Positions 25,748-35,123 of a DNA stretch of 64,000 nt are shown here, in pieces. Each line of letters begins with the position of its first letter. Position 1 is the first letter of the stretch. Below the pieces are notes generated by a model, which ran no database searches, was not told the DNA's origin, and saw nothing but the letters and a program-made list of their open reading frames with translations. Where the stretch lies: NCBI GenBank assembly GCA_023421115.1, contig JAEZUI010000154.1:1-64000 (forward strand). Reading direction: 5' to 3'. The translations under genes and the position numbers were made by a program. The DNA comes from Bacillota bacterium. GTDB taxonomy: Bacteria > Bacillota > Clostridia > Acetivibrionales > Acetivibrionaceae.

Positions 25748-27466
25748 TTATTTGGGTGCAATATGCCAGTCATCATATAATGAACCGGAAATATTCACAT
25801 AATCATTAAGATTTATTGATAACATTCCAGCAGGCGTCCAGGCATCTAATACATAGGAATATACCTGATACTGTTCATTTGGATACCAAACAGGTGTAAA
25901 ATGGCATTTCTGACCATAGGTACTGTATGGATTTGATTTGAATTCAAATTTTGCAAAGTAGCCACTTTGTGTACACTCAAGAAGTCTCCAATAATTTTTA
26001 TATTCAAACTCAGGAAAGTAACTGACTACTGTTTGAGCTGACGTTATATGGCTTGTTGGTGCTGAAGATAATAGATTTGTTTGCACTACATTATTGATAC
26101 CATATCCGCTTTTCATATTTTTATATGAAGCTGTTGGTGATTTAATATCCGGCTTGATTTTGCTCGTTGCTGTTAGATTTGCCTCATATACATCGGTATA
26201 AAAGTCATACCAGCCTTTATCTACCCAATTTCCATTATCCACCCAATGTCCCCAATCACCATGGTCACACCATTTCCAATTTGAAATCCAGACCCAATCA
26301 GCATGCCATTTTGCCCGCCATACACTCCATGTAGCATAAGTTTTCTGACTCTTACTTAGAATACTCACAGTCTTATAGCCATTATTCTTATCATTGGCAG
26401 TAGGGTTTGGTGGAGTATTTTGGTCTAAATCAACAATTTTTGCTTTTATGATATTTTCACTTAAATGTCCTTTCGTTGCACTTACTGTTATTGTGATATT
26501 CTGTTCAGTTGAAGGAGTTGTCCATTTGCACCAAACCACTTGACTTTCATCTTTAGGGATCACAATATTGCTCATTGTGTAGTTCTTGCCGCCCACATTA
26601 AAAGTCACCACAGCTGGGTTGTCTGGATTAATTTCATTTGTTGAGCTTAAGGTAACAGAAGTAATAACTTCAGTATTTATACGATATTCTATGTCGGTAT
26701 CCACCGGGTCTGTTGGTGGAGCATCCTTATAACTCACAATACCTACTCCTAAATAAGTGAGAATTGTGCTATTTGTCTGAGCTCCAGATGTTGCACCAGT
26801 CCATGCTTTAAATCCTAAATCTGTCTTTTCCAAAAACATAGCCAATGGCAAGTTTTGATGTGTCAGGCTTACCATTTTGCTTCTTAAGGCTCCACTTTGC
26901 AACTGGTCATAAAGTGCAGCTTCATGTGCTGTCATACCCATTTGAATTCCTTGATATTTGAAATATACAATCGGCTCTAAAATCAGCTTATAGTTCCCAT
27001 TGACAAGCAGATCAAAATCAATCCCTACATCATTAGCAATCATTTTGGCTGCACCATCAGAACAGAAGTATTTCTTTATAGCTTCTAAACTTGCACTTCC
27101 ACTAGCACTGCTTATTATTTTAGGCAGGGGATTTGCTGGATTCTTATAATGATAATCACCTTTTACAGGGTATAAAGATGTTCCATTCTTATATTGAATT
27201 TTGGATACCTTTCCAAAGTGGATAATGCTTTCAGCTGGGTTTTTATTAGTATAATCGATACCACTGCCAACTGGTTTTCCTGTTTTTGTGTCAACAACTG
27301 TTACCCTTACACCATCATAGCCTGGAGTCCATGAGTTTTGACTTGTGCCACTTCCCATCCCACCAGAGCCATTATCTATGTTTCCATCACCTTCAGCATA
27401 TATGGAAGGTATTGAGGATAACAAAAAAATGCAAATAACCATGACTGTAAATATTTTTCTTCTCAT
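25748..27466 (-). CDS. Secreted tryptophan-rich surface protein of the conjugation apparatus
   Basis: The 572-aa protein has a typical signal peptide (RKIFTVMVICIFLLSSIPSIYA). The mature part holds beta-rich segments, and near residue 385-420 a segment has about ten tryptophans in some forty residues (WSVWRAKWHADWVWISNWKW and beyond). No LPXTG sorting motif or membrane anchor is seen at the C-terminus. Encoded within the transfer operon, it could be an adhesin or mating-pair surface factor. The Trp cluster is unusual; the role is inference. Confidence 0.65.
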   Translation of the reverse strand: MRRKIFTVMVICIFLLSSIPSIYAEGDGNIDNGSGGMGSGTSQNSWTPGYDGVRVTVVDTKTGKPVGSGIDYTNKNPAESIIHFGKVSKIQYKNGTSLYPVKGDYHYKNPANPLPKIISSASGSASLEAIKKYFCSDGAAKMIANDVGIDFDLLVNGNYKLILEPIVYFKYQGIQMGMTAHEAALYDQLQSGALRSKMVSLTHQNLPLAMFLEKTDLGFKAWTGATSGAQTNSTILTYLGVGIVSYKDAPPTDPVDTDIEYRINTEVITSVTLSSTNEINPDNPAVVTFNVGGKNYTMSNIVIPKDESQVVWCKWTTPSTEQNITITVSATKGHLSENIIKAKIVDLDQNTPPNPTANDKNNGYKTVSILSKSQKTYATWSVWRAKWHADWVWISNWKWCDHGDWGHWVDNGNWVDKGWYDFYTDVYEANLTATSKIKPDIKSPTASYKNMKSGYGINNVVQTNLLSSAPTSHITSAQTVVSYFPEFEYKNYWRLLECTQSGYFAKFEFKSNPYSTYGQKCHFTPVWYPNEQYQVYSYVLDAWTPAGMLSINLNDYVNISGSLYDDWHIAPK

Positions 27467-27488
27467 CCTGTTCTCCTTTCAGGCAAAT

Positions 27489-27520
27489 AAAAAAGAGGTA
27501 AATCATAATGACTCACCTCT
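27489..27520 (-). terminator. Rho-independent terminator after the proline-rich membrane protein gene
   Basis: On the minus strand AGAGGT (27520-27515) pairs with ACCTCT (27499-27494), followed by a run of T. It separates the 194-aa gene from the surface-protein gene and may reduce read-through into the VirB4 end of the operon. Confidence 0.55.
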
Positions 27521-27539
27521 AATTCATACCTTTTTTTAA

Positions 27540-28124
27540 TTAATTCATATCTCCTATTTGTTTATTCCAATCTCCATCCGAATCACTTTTTTCTCCAACG
27601 TTTGCTCCACTATCTTTCACCCATCCAAAGCCTGGTACATATGTTTCACCCTTATCGTTTGTTTCTCCCCCTTGAGGAGTTTTATCTTTTGGCTTGTCAG
27701 GTTCAACAGGTTTCACCGTTGTTTGTGGCTTTTTATCTGGATTGGTCAATTCTATATCCTTTGGCTTTTCATGTGGTTTCTCTGTATTCAATGCTGTTTC
27801 CGGCTTTTCTGGTGGTTCTGGTTTCTCTAACGCTTCTGTTAATTGAATATTATTTGGCGTTGTTGTAGTTTCAACCTCTGTGTCACTCTCAATGATAGCG
27901 GGGGCAACTTCTGTAACAGTTGGCTGAAAAGGAACAGGTGTTGCTGCATCCTTGCTTTTATCCACATATGCAGCACTATCTGTTGGCTGCGTGGCTATAG
28001 GAACTTCAGAAATAATTTTATCTTTACCAATTATTGAAAATATCGCCATACCAATTGCTACACAAAGTAATAGCAATCCAGCTACAATTAATCCCTTTTG
28101 TTTTGCGGGAGACATCTTTTTCAT
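27540..28124 (-). CDS. Proline-rich membrane protein (DUF6550-like)
   Basis: The 194-aa protein has an N-terminal membrane helix (KGLIVAGLLLLCVAIGMAIF). A long Pro/Lys/Glu/Thr-rich low-complexity stretch (EKPEPPEKPE repeats, about 90-150) follows, and then a short YVPGFGWVKDSG motif. This layout, a spacer ending in a GFGWV box, fits a family seen in clostridial ICEs (I recall it as DUF6550). The spacer probably crosses the cell wall. An inverted repeat lies upstream. Confidence 0.65.
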   Translation of the reverse strand: MKKMSPAKQKGLIVAGLLLLCVAIGMAIFSIIGKDKIISEVPIATQPTDSAAYVDKSKDAATPVPFQPTVTEVAPAIIESDTEVETTTTPNNIQLTEALEKPEPPEKPETALNTEKPHEKPKDIELTNPDKKPQTTVKPVEPDKPKDKTPQGGETNDKGETYVPGFGWVKDSGANVGEKSDSDGDWNKQIGDMN

Positions 28125-28182
28125 TTTCGTGTACCTCCTTTTATTAAGGCTAAGTTAAACTATTGTATAAAGACATAAATAG

Positions 28183-28249
28183 TGTAACACTTTTAATGGC
28201 TGTTTTTCGTTTGAAAATCACGATTTTATGCGAGTCTTAAAGTGTTACA
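28183..28249. promoter_or_regulatory. Inverted repeat upstream of the proline-rich protein gene
   Basis: TGTAACACTTTTAA (28183-28196) and TTAAAGTGTTACA (28237-28249) form near-identical inverted arms about 40 bases apart, in the 243-base leader of the 27540-28124 gene. They could be a two-site operator for an ICE regulator or the base of a long hairpin. No gene lies in the rest of this spacer. Confidence 0.45.
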
Positions 28250-28367
28250 TCAATTACGCCGTTGGGCCACTAGTACTTTATATATGTATCAAAATATTCC
28301 AACCACTTCACATTATATCACCCAACTTTCGTAGTGTCTACAGTAATTATACGCACTATGTTGCATA

Positions 28368-28913
28368 TCAGAATTTAGATACATACCCTGCTTCCAGCTT
28401 TAGTTTAAACTTCAAATTGGGTAAATGCTCCCAGCCAAAAGATAGGGGTACTGCAATATCAACAGTCCCTTCAACAGTAAATTGATTGGTTCCAATTACA
28501 TACGCAGGTGCTAAAGGTACATTCTTTACATTAACACATAGATTTGAAATAGTATATTCCAGATTACTTCCTGCATACTTTAAATATTTATCTCCTTCTT
28601 GTGCCAATCTTAGGTTTTCTTCAAGTCTTTCATAAATGTTCCCGGTACTGATATTCTCACTCCAGCTTGAACCAGTTAATGTATATCCTCCTGAATACCC
28701 TTCCCTAAGACCATTATAAATTTCATCCCAATTCTCAGTAGCCACCCCAATTACTGAGGATTGCACAGCATCCCTTATACCCATTGCTACAATCATAAGT
28801 CTCATATATTCAAAAGCTGCACTAGATAGAATAATGATTACAAGAACAATAGCCACTATTAGAGGTGTAGAACTGCCTCCTTTATTTAGAAGAATTTTTC
28901 TGAATTTAATCAT
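28368..28913 (-). CDS. TadE/TadG-like pseudopilin protein
   Basis: The 181-aa protein has a charged N-terminus, one membrane helix (LIVAIVLVIIILSSAAFEYM) and a beta-rich outside domain, like TadE/TadG minor pilins. The hydrophobic segment follows LNKGGSSTP, but no Glu is present at the +5 position, so prepilin processing is uncertain. It overlaps the next pseudopilin-like gene by four bases. A role in the ICE-encoded pilus is likely. Confidence 0.6.
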   Translation of the reverse strand: MIKFRKILLNKGGSSTPLIVAIVLVIIILSSAAFEYMRLMIVAMGIRDAVQSSVIGVATENWDEIYNGLREGYSGGYTLTGSSWSENISTGNIYERLEENLRLAQEGDKYLKYAGSNLEYTISNLCVNVKNVPLAPAYVIGTNQFTVEGTVDIAVPLSFGWEHLPNLKFKLKLEAGYVSKF

Positions 28914-29290
28914 TTGTGATATACCTCCGATACACCTGTTGCTTTAGAAGTCAAAGTTATAGGAAATGATGCAAAATCTCCAAAGAGACCGATATTAACA
29001 TTTGTTGTTAAAGTAACTGTGAACTCCTGATTAAGTTGAATATCACCAGTCTTTGACCACACGATTGTCGGATTTAATCCTGTATTTTTAGAGAGTTGTT
29101 CTGATCTCAAAGTTGTATTACTTCCTATATTCCCTGATATTTCAGCAGTCCTGCAAAGCTCACTTGCAAATGTATCTAACTGCTGCTTTGCTATAAAAAC
29201 TGGCATAACTTTGATAACAACAGCGATAAGCATAGCAATTACCAATACAACAACACATGCCTCCACAAAACCGTTTCCCTTTTTATTCAT
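28910..29290 (-). CDS. DUF4320 / TadE-like minor pilin with prepilin motif
   Basis: The start is placed at ATG 29290 after GGGAG; an upstream TTG is the only alternative. The protein begins MNKKGNGFVEACVVVLVIAM. Gly followed by NGFVE gives a type IV prepilin cleavage site with Glu at +5. A single hydrophobic helix and a beta-rich domain follow. It fits DUF4320, a TadE-like family in Firmicutes ICEs. It is probably processed by the peptidase at 35124. Confidence 0.7.
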   Translation of the reverse strand: MNKKGNGFVEACVVVLVIAMLIAVVIKVMPVFIAKQQLDTFASELCRTAEISGNIGSNTTLRSEQLSKNTGLNPTIVWSKTGDIQLNQEFTVTLTTNVNIGLFGDFASFPITLTSKATGVSEVYHK

Positions 29291-29321
29291 TAGCTCCCTC
29301 AAATAGCATCCTTCCTTTCCT

Positions 29322-30209
29322 CTAAAACATATTTGCTAAAGCTCTCATGATTTCATATCCAAGAATTCCTAAATAAATTAACAAAAAGCATCCTAACATC
29401 ATAAAAGAATACTTCTTGATTTTTCCCGGTTGTTTCATAGCAAGTAGTTTTAGTTTTTGGATTTCCAACTGTTTAAAATCATGATTTAGCATTTCAAAGT
29501 AAATTACACCGTTATCTCCTCTCTTAACTGAAATAAGCCCTCTCACCACATCTGATAACATAGCACTGCCTATTCTCGATTCAAGCCTGGTCAGTGCTGT
29601 TTCCTCGTTTCCTGATTTCATATCTGCAATGGTAATTTCTATCTCCTGTTTGAATTTCTCTCCTGCACTTTTTTGGTATGACTTTAATATGGCCGGCACA
29701 TCCCTAGTTGCCTTTAGGGATTGAGTTAAATTTGACACAAACCTTGGCAATTCATACTCAATCTCTTCACGTTTTTGTCTGACTATTTCATCTGCTGCAT
29801 GCATATCCTTAAACAACATAGCTATAGAAAGTAATATGATTACAGGTGTTAGTATTGGCAAGAAAGGAAGTATCGGTATAATCAATAACGCTATTAGCCC
29901 TGATTTTATCCATGCTTTAGCTATGTACGTTTCTGGCGTCATCTTAAGTCCTGCCGATTTTAGAGTAGCTGTAAGCTTTCTTTTTTTATAATCATCCAAT
30001 CTTATAAATTTTGATAGTTTTGTTGCTGCCTCAAATATAATTGCTTCTATATTTTTTGTTTTCTTTTTGTCCTGTCTTGCAACACTAATTACTGCCTTTG
30101 TAGTCGCAATCTTTGGCAAATGAAATATATGTGCTGATATGTTGAATAATCCAACCGACATGAAAAAGGCAGTAAATACCATTATAGAAAATATAATTAT
30201 CTCTCCCAT
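29322..30209 (-). CDS. tadC: TadC-like pilus assembly membrane protein (T2SSF)
   Basis: The 295-aa protein has an N-terminal membrane helix, a cytoplasmic region, a pair of helices near 110-140, and a C-terminal helix. The type II secretion F-domain pattern is visible (ELPRFVSNLTQSLKATRDVPA). With the TadB-like gene at 31272 it forms the usual TadB/TadC inner-membrane platform. A RadC-like gene and a 100-aa gene separate the two, a gene order unusual for Tad loci. Confidence 0.75.
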   Translation of the reverse strand: MGEIIIFSIMVFTAFFMSVGLFNISAHIFHLPKIATTKAVISVARQDKKKTKNIEAIIFEAATKLSKFIRLDDYKKRKLTATLKSAGLKMTPETYIAKAWIKSGLIALLIIPILPFLPILTPVIILLSIAMLFKDMHAADEIVRQKREEIEYELPRFVSNLTQSLKATRDVPAILKSYQKSAGEKFKQEIEITIADMKSGNEETALTRLESRIGSAMLSDVVRGLISVKRGDNGVIYFEMLNHDFKQLEIQKLKLLAMKQPGKIKKYSFMMLGCFLLIYLGILGYEIMRALANMF

Positions 30210-30979
30210 TCACTTTCCTCCTCTGTGTCTTGCCCCACAATATCAAAGCTTTGGGTAGAATCGTCCAAAGAAATATCAAAATCCTTTTCTAGTTCCTTTG
30301 CAACTGAAACATTGCTTGAACGGATCGGATCATAATAGATGTTTTCTGCTGCCCTTGGTATCATTCCTCTTTCCTCCATTGAAAGATAGCTGTTATTTGC
30401 AACAATAATGTGATCTAGAACTTTTATCTGAAGCGGTGTAAAAATTGAGACTAGAATCTGTGTAAGTTCTTTATCTTGTAAAGAAGGAACCATGCTCCCG
30501 CCAGGATGGTTATGAGCAATAATCATTGATTTACAGTCACAATCAAGTGCTGCTTTCAAAACAGCTCTTGGATACACAACAGCTTCACCAATGCTTCCTT
30601 CCGATAGAACCTTTGTTTCAATAACATTGCTACCACTATCTAAAAACGCAACAATAAATTTTTCTTTATCCTTGACTCCTCCTAGAATCGAGACAAAATA
30701 CTCCCCGGCTCTTGTTGAAGAATTGAGTGTCATCTTGTTATCTTTCTCGTACATTTTAAGAAGCCTATAGCATGATATGAATTCATTAAGCACACTAATT
30801 TTATCCAGTTGTTGTTTATTGAGTTCAATGACTCTTGGATGTTCCAATATATTGAATGGATTATTCTCTGAAACATATTTTTTTACTTTTCTTTCTGATA
30901 GTCCTGTAAGACTTGTAATTCCCTTTATAAAGCTGGCAAGATGTGATTCATCGTAATTTATCTTCAAAAACCGCACCAC
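30197..30979 (-). CDS. radC: RadC-like JAB/MPN metalloprotease-fold protein
   Basis: The 260-aa protein has the RadC JAMM motif MIIAHNHPGGSMVPSLQD (about 155-170) with HxH, Ser and Asp ligands. The N-terminal part resembles the usual helical region. RadC paralogues are common on plasmids and ICEs and have no proven repair role. The longest frame starts with GTG 30979 and overlaps the 100-aa gene; a TTG a few codons later is also possible. Confidence 0.75.
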   Translation of the reverse strand: MVRFLKINYDESHLASFIKGITSLTGLSERKVKKYVSENNPFNILEHPRVIELNKQQLDKISVLNEFISCYRLLKMYEKDNKMTLNSSTRAGEYFVSILGGVKDKEKFIVAFLDSGSNVIETKVLSEGSIGEAVVYPRAVLKAALDCDCKSMIIAHNHPGGSMVPSLQDKELTQILVSIFTPLQIKVLDHIIVANNSYLSMEERGMIPRAAENIYYDPIRSSNVSVAKELEKDFDISLDDSTQSFDIVGQDTEEESEWER

Positions 30980-31250
30980 CTTCCAAGGCTTTCGATTTTG
31001 TATCTATAGATTCTGCATTTAAAACATCCTCGCCTAGACCAAAAAGAACAAGCTTAACAGCATTCAGTTTTTCATAAACATCTACTGAAAAATCAAAGGT
31101 TGCGATCTTCTTAAAAAAGCCCTCCACTCCGTTTATTTGAATGTATTTGTTGATTTCATCTGTAATGTCTGAATCAAACGCAAAGAGCTTCCCTAAAAGA
31201 CAAGAAGCCCTTTCATAATCTCTCTGTTTAATTGTATTATTACTTATCAT
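30948..31250 (-). CDS. Unknown 100-aa soluble protein
   Basis: The protein is helical and acidic and begins MISNNTIKQRDYERASCLLG. No family is recognised. It lies between the TadB-like and RadC-like genes and overlaps the latter. It is likely an ICE-specific accessory protein. Confidence 0.6.
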   Translation of the reverse strand: MISNNTIKQRDYERASCLLGKLFAFDSDITDEINKYIQINGVEGFFKKIATFDFSVDVYEKLNAVKLVLFGLGEDVLNAESIDTKSKALEGGAVFEDKLR

Positions 31251-31271
31251 TTTGAAACCCCCTTCATATTT

Positions 31272-32201
31272 TTATCTTTTATACTCTATGGGTCTTGTAA
31301 TTCTTATAACTGCCGCTAAAGAAACAAAAATAGCCAATGTGCATACTGCCAGAATTCCTTTTCCTAATGCGGTATCTACAAGTACCATAAACCAATCTCT
31401 ATTCAGGAAATAAATGAGTGGAATATTCAAAATTAATAGCAGTGCCATGGTGATAAACTCCTTCAGCGGTTCATACATAAGATAATCCAATTCACCCGAT
31501 ACAATTCTGACATCCGAAAGTTTTGATATAATGGGCGTGAGCGTAGTTTTAAGAGTTTTATCCTCTTGACATGCAATCATTGCATCTACCCATTCACTAA
31601 AGACATGGTGGTTGAGCTTTGATTTCATATCGCTAAGTGCTTGTTTCACATTGACATTAATCGTATTTGCCTGTGTCAAAAAAGTCTTAAACACATTGGA
31701 TATTGGTGGATTGAGATATCCTATGTTCTCTTGAACAGCAGTAATTATACTTTCATTTCTAAAATAGCTTGATGTAATAATAGATAAGGCAGTTTCCAAT
31801 TCTGCATTTACCTGTTTCTTAAAAGAATAAGATATAAATATCAGATACCAAAAAGGGATAAGGGATAAACCTATTGCAGCAACGGGAATCATGAAAATAT
31901 TCTCCATCAAAATTGAAGCAAAAATACCTGCCACCATAAGTATAAATGAGATAGCAAATACCATTCCGAATTTTGATCCCTTTCCCATTAGTGTTAATAC
32001 GTCTTCTGCTTCTTTTACAGTTTTTCTAATTCCTCTTAAGGGCTTTGGATTTTTTACTTCATCTATCTTTTTACTTATGGTTTTTTTACGGTTTTGAAAT
32101 GGCTTGAGAAGATTTTCTGCAAACTCAAAAACAGATATATTTAAAACCAGAAAAGAGCCTAATATTAAACCCACTAGAGCAATCAATATCAAAAACATCA
32201 C
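31272..32201 (-). CDS. tadB: TadB-like pilus assembly membrane protein (T2SSF)
   Basis: The 309-aa protein has an N-terminal helix (FLILIALVGLILGSFLVL), a pair of helices at about 80-130 and two C-terminal helices. Between them lies a T2SSF-like cytoplasmic domain (ELETALSIITSSYFRNESI). It is encoded eight bases after the TadA-like ATPase, matching the conserved tadA-tadB order. It anchors the pilus motor in the membrane. Confidence 0.75.
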   Translation of the reverse strand: MMFLILIALVGLILGSFLVLNISVFEFAENLLKPFQNRKKTISKKIDEVKNPKPLRGIRKTVKEAEDVLTLMGKGSKFGMVFAISFILMVAGIFASILMENIFMIPVAAIGLSLIPFWYLIFISYSFKKQVNAELETALSIITSSYFRNESIITAVQENIGYLNPPISNVFKTFLTQANTINVNVKQALSDMKSKLNHHVFSEWVDAMIACQEDKTLKTTLTPIISKLSDVRIVSGELDYLMYEPLKEFITMALLLILNIPLIYFLNRDWFMVLVDTALGKGILAVCTLAIFVSLAAVIRITRPIEYKR

Positions 32202-32208
32202 CTATACA

Positions 32209-33585
32209 TCAACCTCCCATTATGCTTTCAAGCAAACTCATTGGCATCCCATTTTCAAGGAGTCTTTTTTGCATACTCTTTGAAATATCATTTACTTTCT
32301 GATATTCTCCCTTGATTGATAATTCGCCATCTACAACCGTGTTTTCAACAACATTGTAGCGAAATAATGTATGAATTTTCCTTGTTCCATCCTCTAAAAT
32401 TTCACATTCTGTTATCTCCATCACTTTGCGGCTGCCATCCTCAAGTTTTTTTACAAACAAAACAATTGGAAAAGCTTCAGTGACGAGATTATACAAAGTC
32501 TTGTCTGCAATATCATACTTTTGGGTACATAAAGTAACCATTCTATTATAAGTAGCTATACAGCTATTGGCATGGGTGGTTGTAATAACTGCATGCCCTG
32601 TTCTTGCAGCCTCTTGTGCTGCAAAAGCCTCTGCTGACTTCATCTCTCCCACACAAATAATATCCGGGTTACATGTAAGGGCATACTCAAGTAATTTTTC
32701 CTGATCTATATTTTGCTTTTTATCTTCGGAGTATCTGGTAACAGTATGTACAATATTATTTATTACGTTACCATTTTCATCTTCCCTAACAAGATCAAAC
32801 TCACGGCATCCATTTTCAATTGTAAAAATACGTTTTTCATTTGGGACACTAGATAGAATCCAACTCATAAGAGTAGTCTTTCCTGAGCCTGTACTCCCTG
32901 TAACACACATGGAAAGACCATATCTTAAACATATACTTAGAAAATCAAGCATTGGGGCTGTTGCTGTATTGTTATTGATAAAATCTTCTCTTGATAGTTT
33001 TTGAGGATTGATAATACGAATGGAGGCTGCTACTCCTTTATCCGAATCAGTAATAGGATTACCCAAAACAGTAATACGGATTTTATTTGAAAGATGTCCT
33101 ACAACTCCCGGCTGTGAGTTATCAAGAATCATTCCCGATTTATGCAAAAGCCTTCTAACTACATCAATAGCATGTTCCGGACTGTTAAATCTCTCTTTTG
33201 ATGGAACAACTATTCCATCTGAATAGGTAATCTTAACATCTTTCCAGCTATTAATATTGATTTCCTCAATATTTGTAACAAACAGGTACTGGGTGAGAAA
33301 AGAAAATTCAGCCATCTCCGTATATAACCGCTCAATGAGTTCATCAGCACTCATTCCATCAACACTCAAACTATAATCTGCTAGGTATTTGGCAATGTAA
33401 GCAGTAATTTGCTGTTTTTGCTCGCCTAGCTGGTTATTCCCATTTGCATCTTCTGTACTTCCAGGATTATTTACAATCATCGTGGAATATTTACTTGAAA
33501 TGTATTCTTGTATTTCATCTAAAACTTCTGTAAATTCCTTTTTGTTTTTTGCCATATTATAAAACAGGCTAAGATTTCTACTCAT
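32209..33585 (-). CDS. tadA: TadA/CpaF-type secretion ATPase
   Basis: ATG 33585 follows GGAGG at suitable distance; an upstream TTG at 33591 is less likely. The 458-aa protein shows Walker A GSTGSGKTTLMSW (about 231), the Asp-box region and Walker B IICVGEMKSAEA with the following ARTGHAVITTTHAN, all typical of T2SSE/CpaF ATPases. It powers assembly of Tad-type pili. It sits downstream of CpaE- and CpaB-like genes. Confidence 0.85.
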   Translation of the reverse strand: MSRNLSLFYNMAKNKKEFTEVLDEIQEYISSKYSTMIVNNPGSTEDANGNNQLGEQKQQITAYIAKYLADYSLSVDGMSADELIERLYTEMAEFSFLTQYLFVTNIEEININSWKDVKITYSDGIVVPSKERFNSPEHAIDVVRRLLHKSGMILDNSQPGVVGHLSNKIRITVLGNPITDSDKGVAASIRIINPQKLSREDFINNNTATAPMLDFLSICLRYGLSMCVTGSTGSGKTTLMSWILSSVPNEKRIFTIENGCREFDLVREDENGNVINNIVHTVTRYSEDKKQNIDQEKLLEYALTCNPDIICVGEMKSAEAFAAQEAARTGHAVITTTHANSCIATYNRMVTLCTQKYDIADKTLYNLVTEAFPIVLFVKKLEDGSRKVMEITECEILEDGTRKIHTLFRYNVVENTVVDGELSIKGEYQKVNDISKSMQKRLLENGMPMSLLESIMGG

Positions 33586-34330
33586 TCCCAAAGGCCTCCT
33601 TAACTATGGCTTTGATTGAACTGTCAAAATCCTTTGCCGATTTCCCTTTTATTTCATCAAATAAAGTAAGAGCTGCCGCTTGCTCTTCAATTTCCTGCGC
33701 ATAAGGTAATACATGAGAAATACCGCCATAAACATTTTTGTACTCTTCAATATCCTGCAATGGTTTGGCATTAGATAATACTTTGATATGACTGTCAGCA
33801 TTAAATTTCGGCTCTCCCAATAATGGCATTATGGACATAAAATAAGAGATACTTTTCAAATCACATCCCCCAAGTCTTAATACATTATCTGCAACTTCCA
33901 AGGCCACCGTAGATAAAACATTTCCTGTTAAAATGCTAGAGCAATCTATCACCACATAATCAACAATGTGTCTTAGAAGTACGAAAAAATCAACTGCTCT
34001 ATCCTTTCCATACTCTGCATAGGAATAGGGGTTTTCACAAGCTTTATAGCCTAATAAACTTAAATATGGATTGTTATTTAATGCAATGCTGTTTTTTAAG
34101 ATTACTTCCTGAGTGATATTAGAAGCTGCTAAAACATCTCCGATGGAAACATCTACAGATTCTTTTGATTTATAGATGGTTGGTAATGCAGGACAAATAT
34201 CATCACACAGGATAAGCAAGACATTCTTCTTTTTACTGCTAAGTTCCTTAGCAAGCTTTATTGAGGCAACCGTCTTACCACAATTTGGGCTACCCCATAC
34301 TGCCAGCATTTGTTTTCCCTTGCTACTCAT
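33578..34330 (-). CDS. CpaE/TadZ-like ParA-type ATPase
   Basis: The 250-aa protein has a Walker A-like WGSPNCGKTVASIKLA near residue 11-26 and a VDYVVIDCSS segment, the ParA/MinD pattern without a receiver domain. It overlaps the TadA gene by a few bases. TadZ/CpaE proteins localise the Tad machinery. This one keeps its lysine, unlike the second copy at 20673. Confidence 0.7.
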   Translation of the reverse strand: MSSKGKQMLAVWGSPNCGKTVASIKLAKELSSKKKNVLLILCDDICPALPTIYKSKESVDVSIGDVLAASNITQEVILKNSIALNNNPYLSLLGYKACENPYSYAEYGKDRAVDFFVLLRHIVDYVVIDCSSILTGNVLSTVALEVADNVLRLGGCDLKSISYFMSIMPLLGEPKFNADSHIKVLSNAKPLQDIEEYKNVYGGISHVLPYAQEIEEQAAALTLFDEIKGKSAKDFDSSIKAIVKEAFGNE

Positions 34331-34341
34331 CGCAATTCCTC

Positions 34342-35109
34342 CTATTTTGTTTGATCTATTGTATTTTCTGTACTTTTGCCTTTAAAGTAGTTATCCTGCT
34401 CATTTAGGAATTTCTCTGCATTTTCAACAGAGCCTCTATAAACCAAAGTCGCATGAATATTACCCTTTTGCTCTAAGTCAGCAAGGACCTTTGCTTGCTC
34501 AGTATTAACAAGCAAAGTCAATGTAGAAGGTAATTCAGTTTCTTTGTCTTCTTTCTTTGTTTCAACTTGTGCTTGCTGCTTGTCCATTCCGCTTTCTGTT
34601 GTTGCAGCTAATACCTTTACATATTTAAGCTCAGGTGGAATGGTAGCTGAACCCATATTGTCATAATTTGATGAAATCAGTGTCACGATATCACCTGATT
34701 CCAATTTACCTGACAGACCAGCAGCAAAAGATTTTATTGTGATAGACATAGCTACCTTTGTTCCATCCAAATCATTTAGGTACTCAAACACAATCATAGG
34801 CTTGTCCGTAATCTTTGAAGCCATAATATAATCACCATTCATCAGATCAGAATTAAGATATTTTCCAATAACATCTTCTTTTCTTTTAATAATATTTTGC
34901 GGAAGATTATATGCTCCAACCTTTACAACTTCCAGCTTAGCATCGGTAATTACCTCTCCTTTTTTCATATCTGACGATATCCTTATTATTTCTGTCTGTG
35001 CTTTTAATCCGCTGTTAAACATAGGTGTAAGTATAAAGCATATAAAAAGCGAAAGAACGATACATATAAGACCAACAACTGTACGACTCTTTATAAAGTT
35101 CAATTTCAT
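34342..35109 (-). CDS. cpaB: CpaB-like pilus assembly protein (SAF domain)
   Basis: The 255-aa protein has an N-terminal membrane helix (TVVGLICIVLSLFICFIL) and a SAF-like domain (MKKGEVITDAKLEVVKVG, then DLMNGDYIMASKI), typical of CpaB/RcpC. These act outside the membrane in Tad pilus biogenesis. It stands between the prepilin peptidase and CpaE genes, as in standard Tad loci. Confidence 0.75.
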   Translation of the reverse strand: MKLNFIKSRTVVGLICIVLSLFICFILTPMFNSGLKAQTEIIRISSDMKKGEVITDAKLEVVKVGAYNLPQNIIKRKEDVIGKYLNSDLMNGDYIMASKITDKPMIVFEYLNDLDGTKVAMSITIKSFAAGLSGKLESGDIVTLISSNYDNMGSATIPPELKYVKVLAATTESGMDKQQAQVETKKEDKETELPSTLTLLVNTEQAKVLADLEQKGNIHATLVYRGSVENAEKFLNEQDNYFKGKSTENTIDQTK

Positions 35110-35123
35110 AACCGTTTGCCTCC

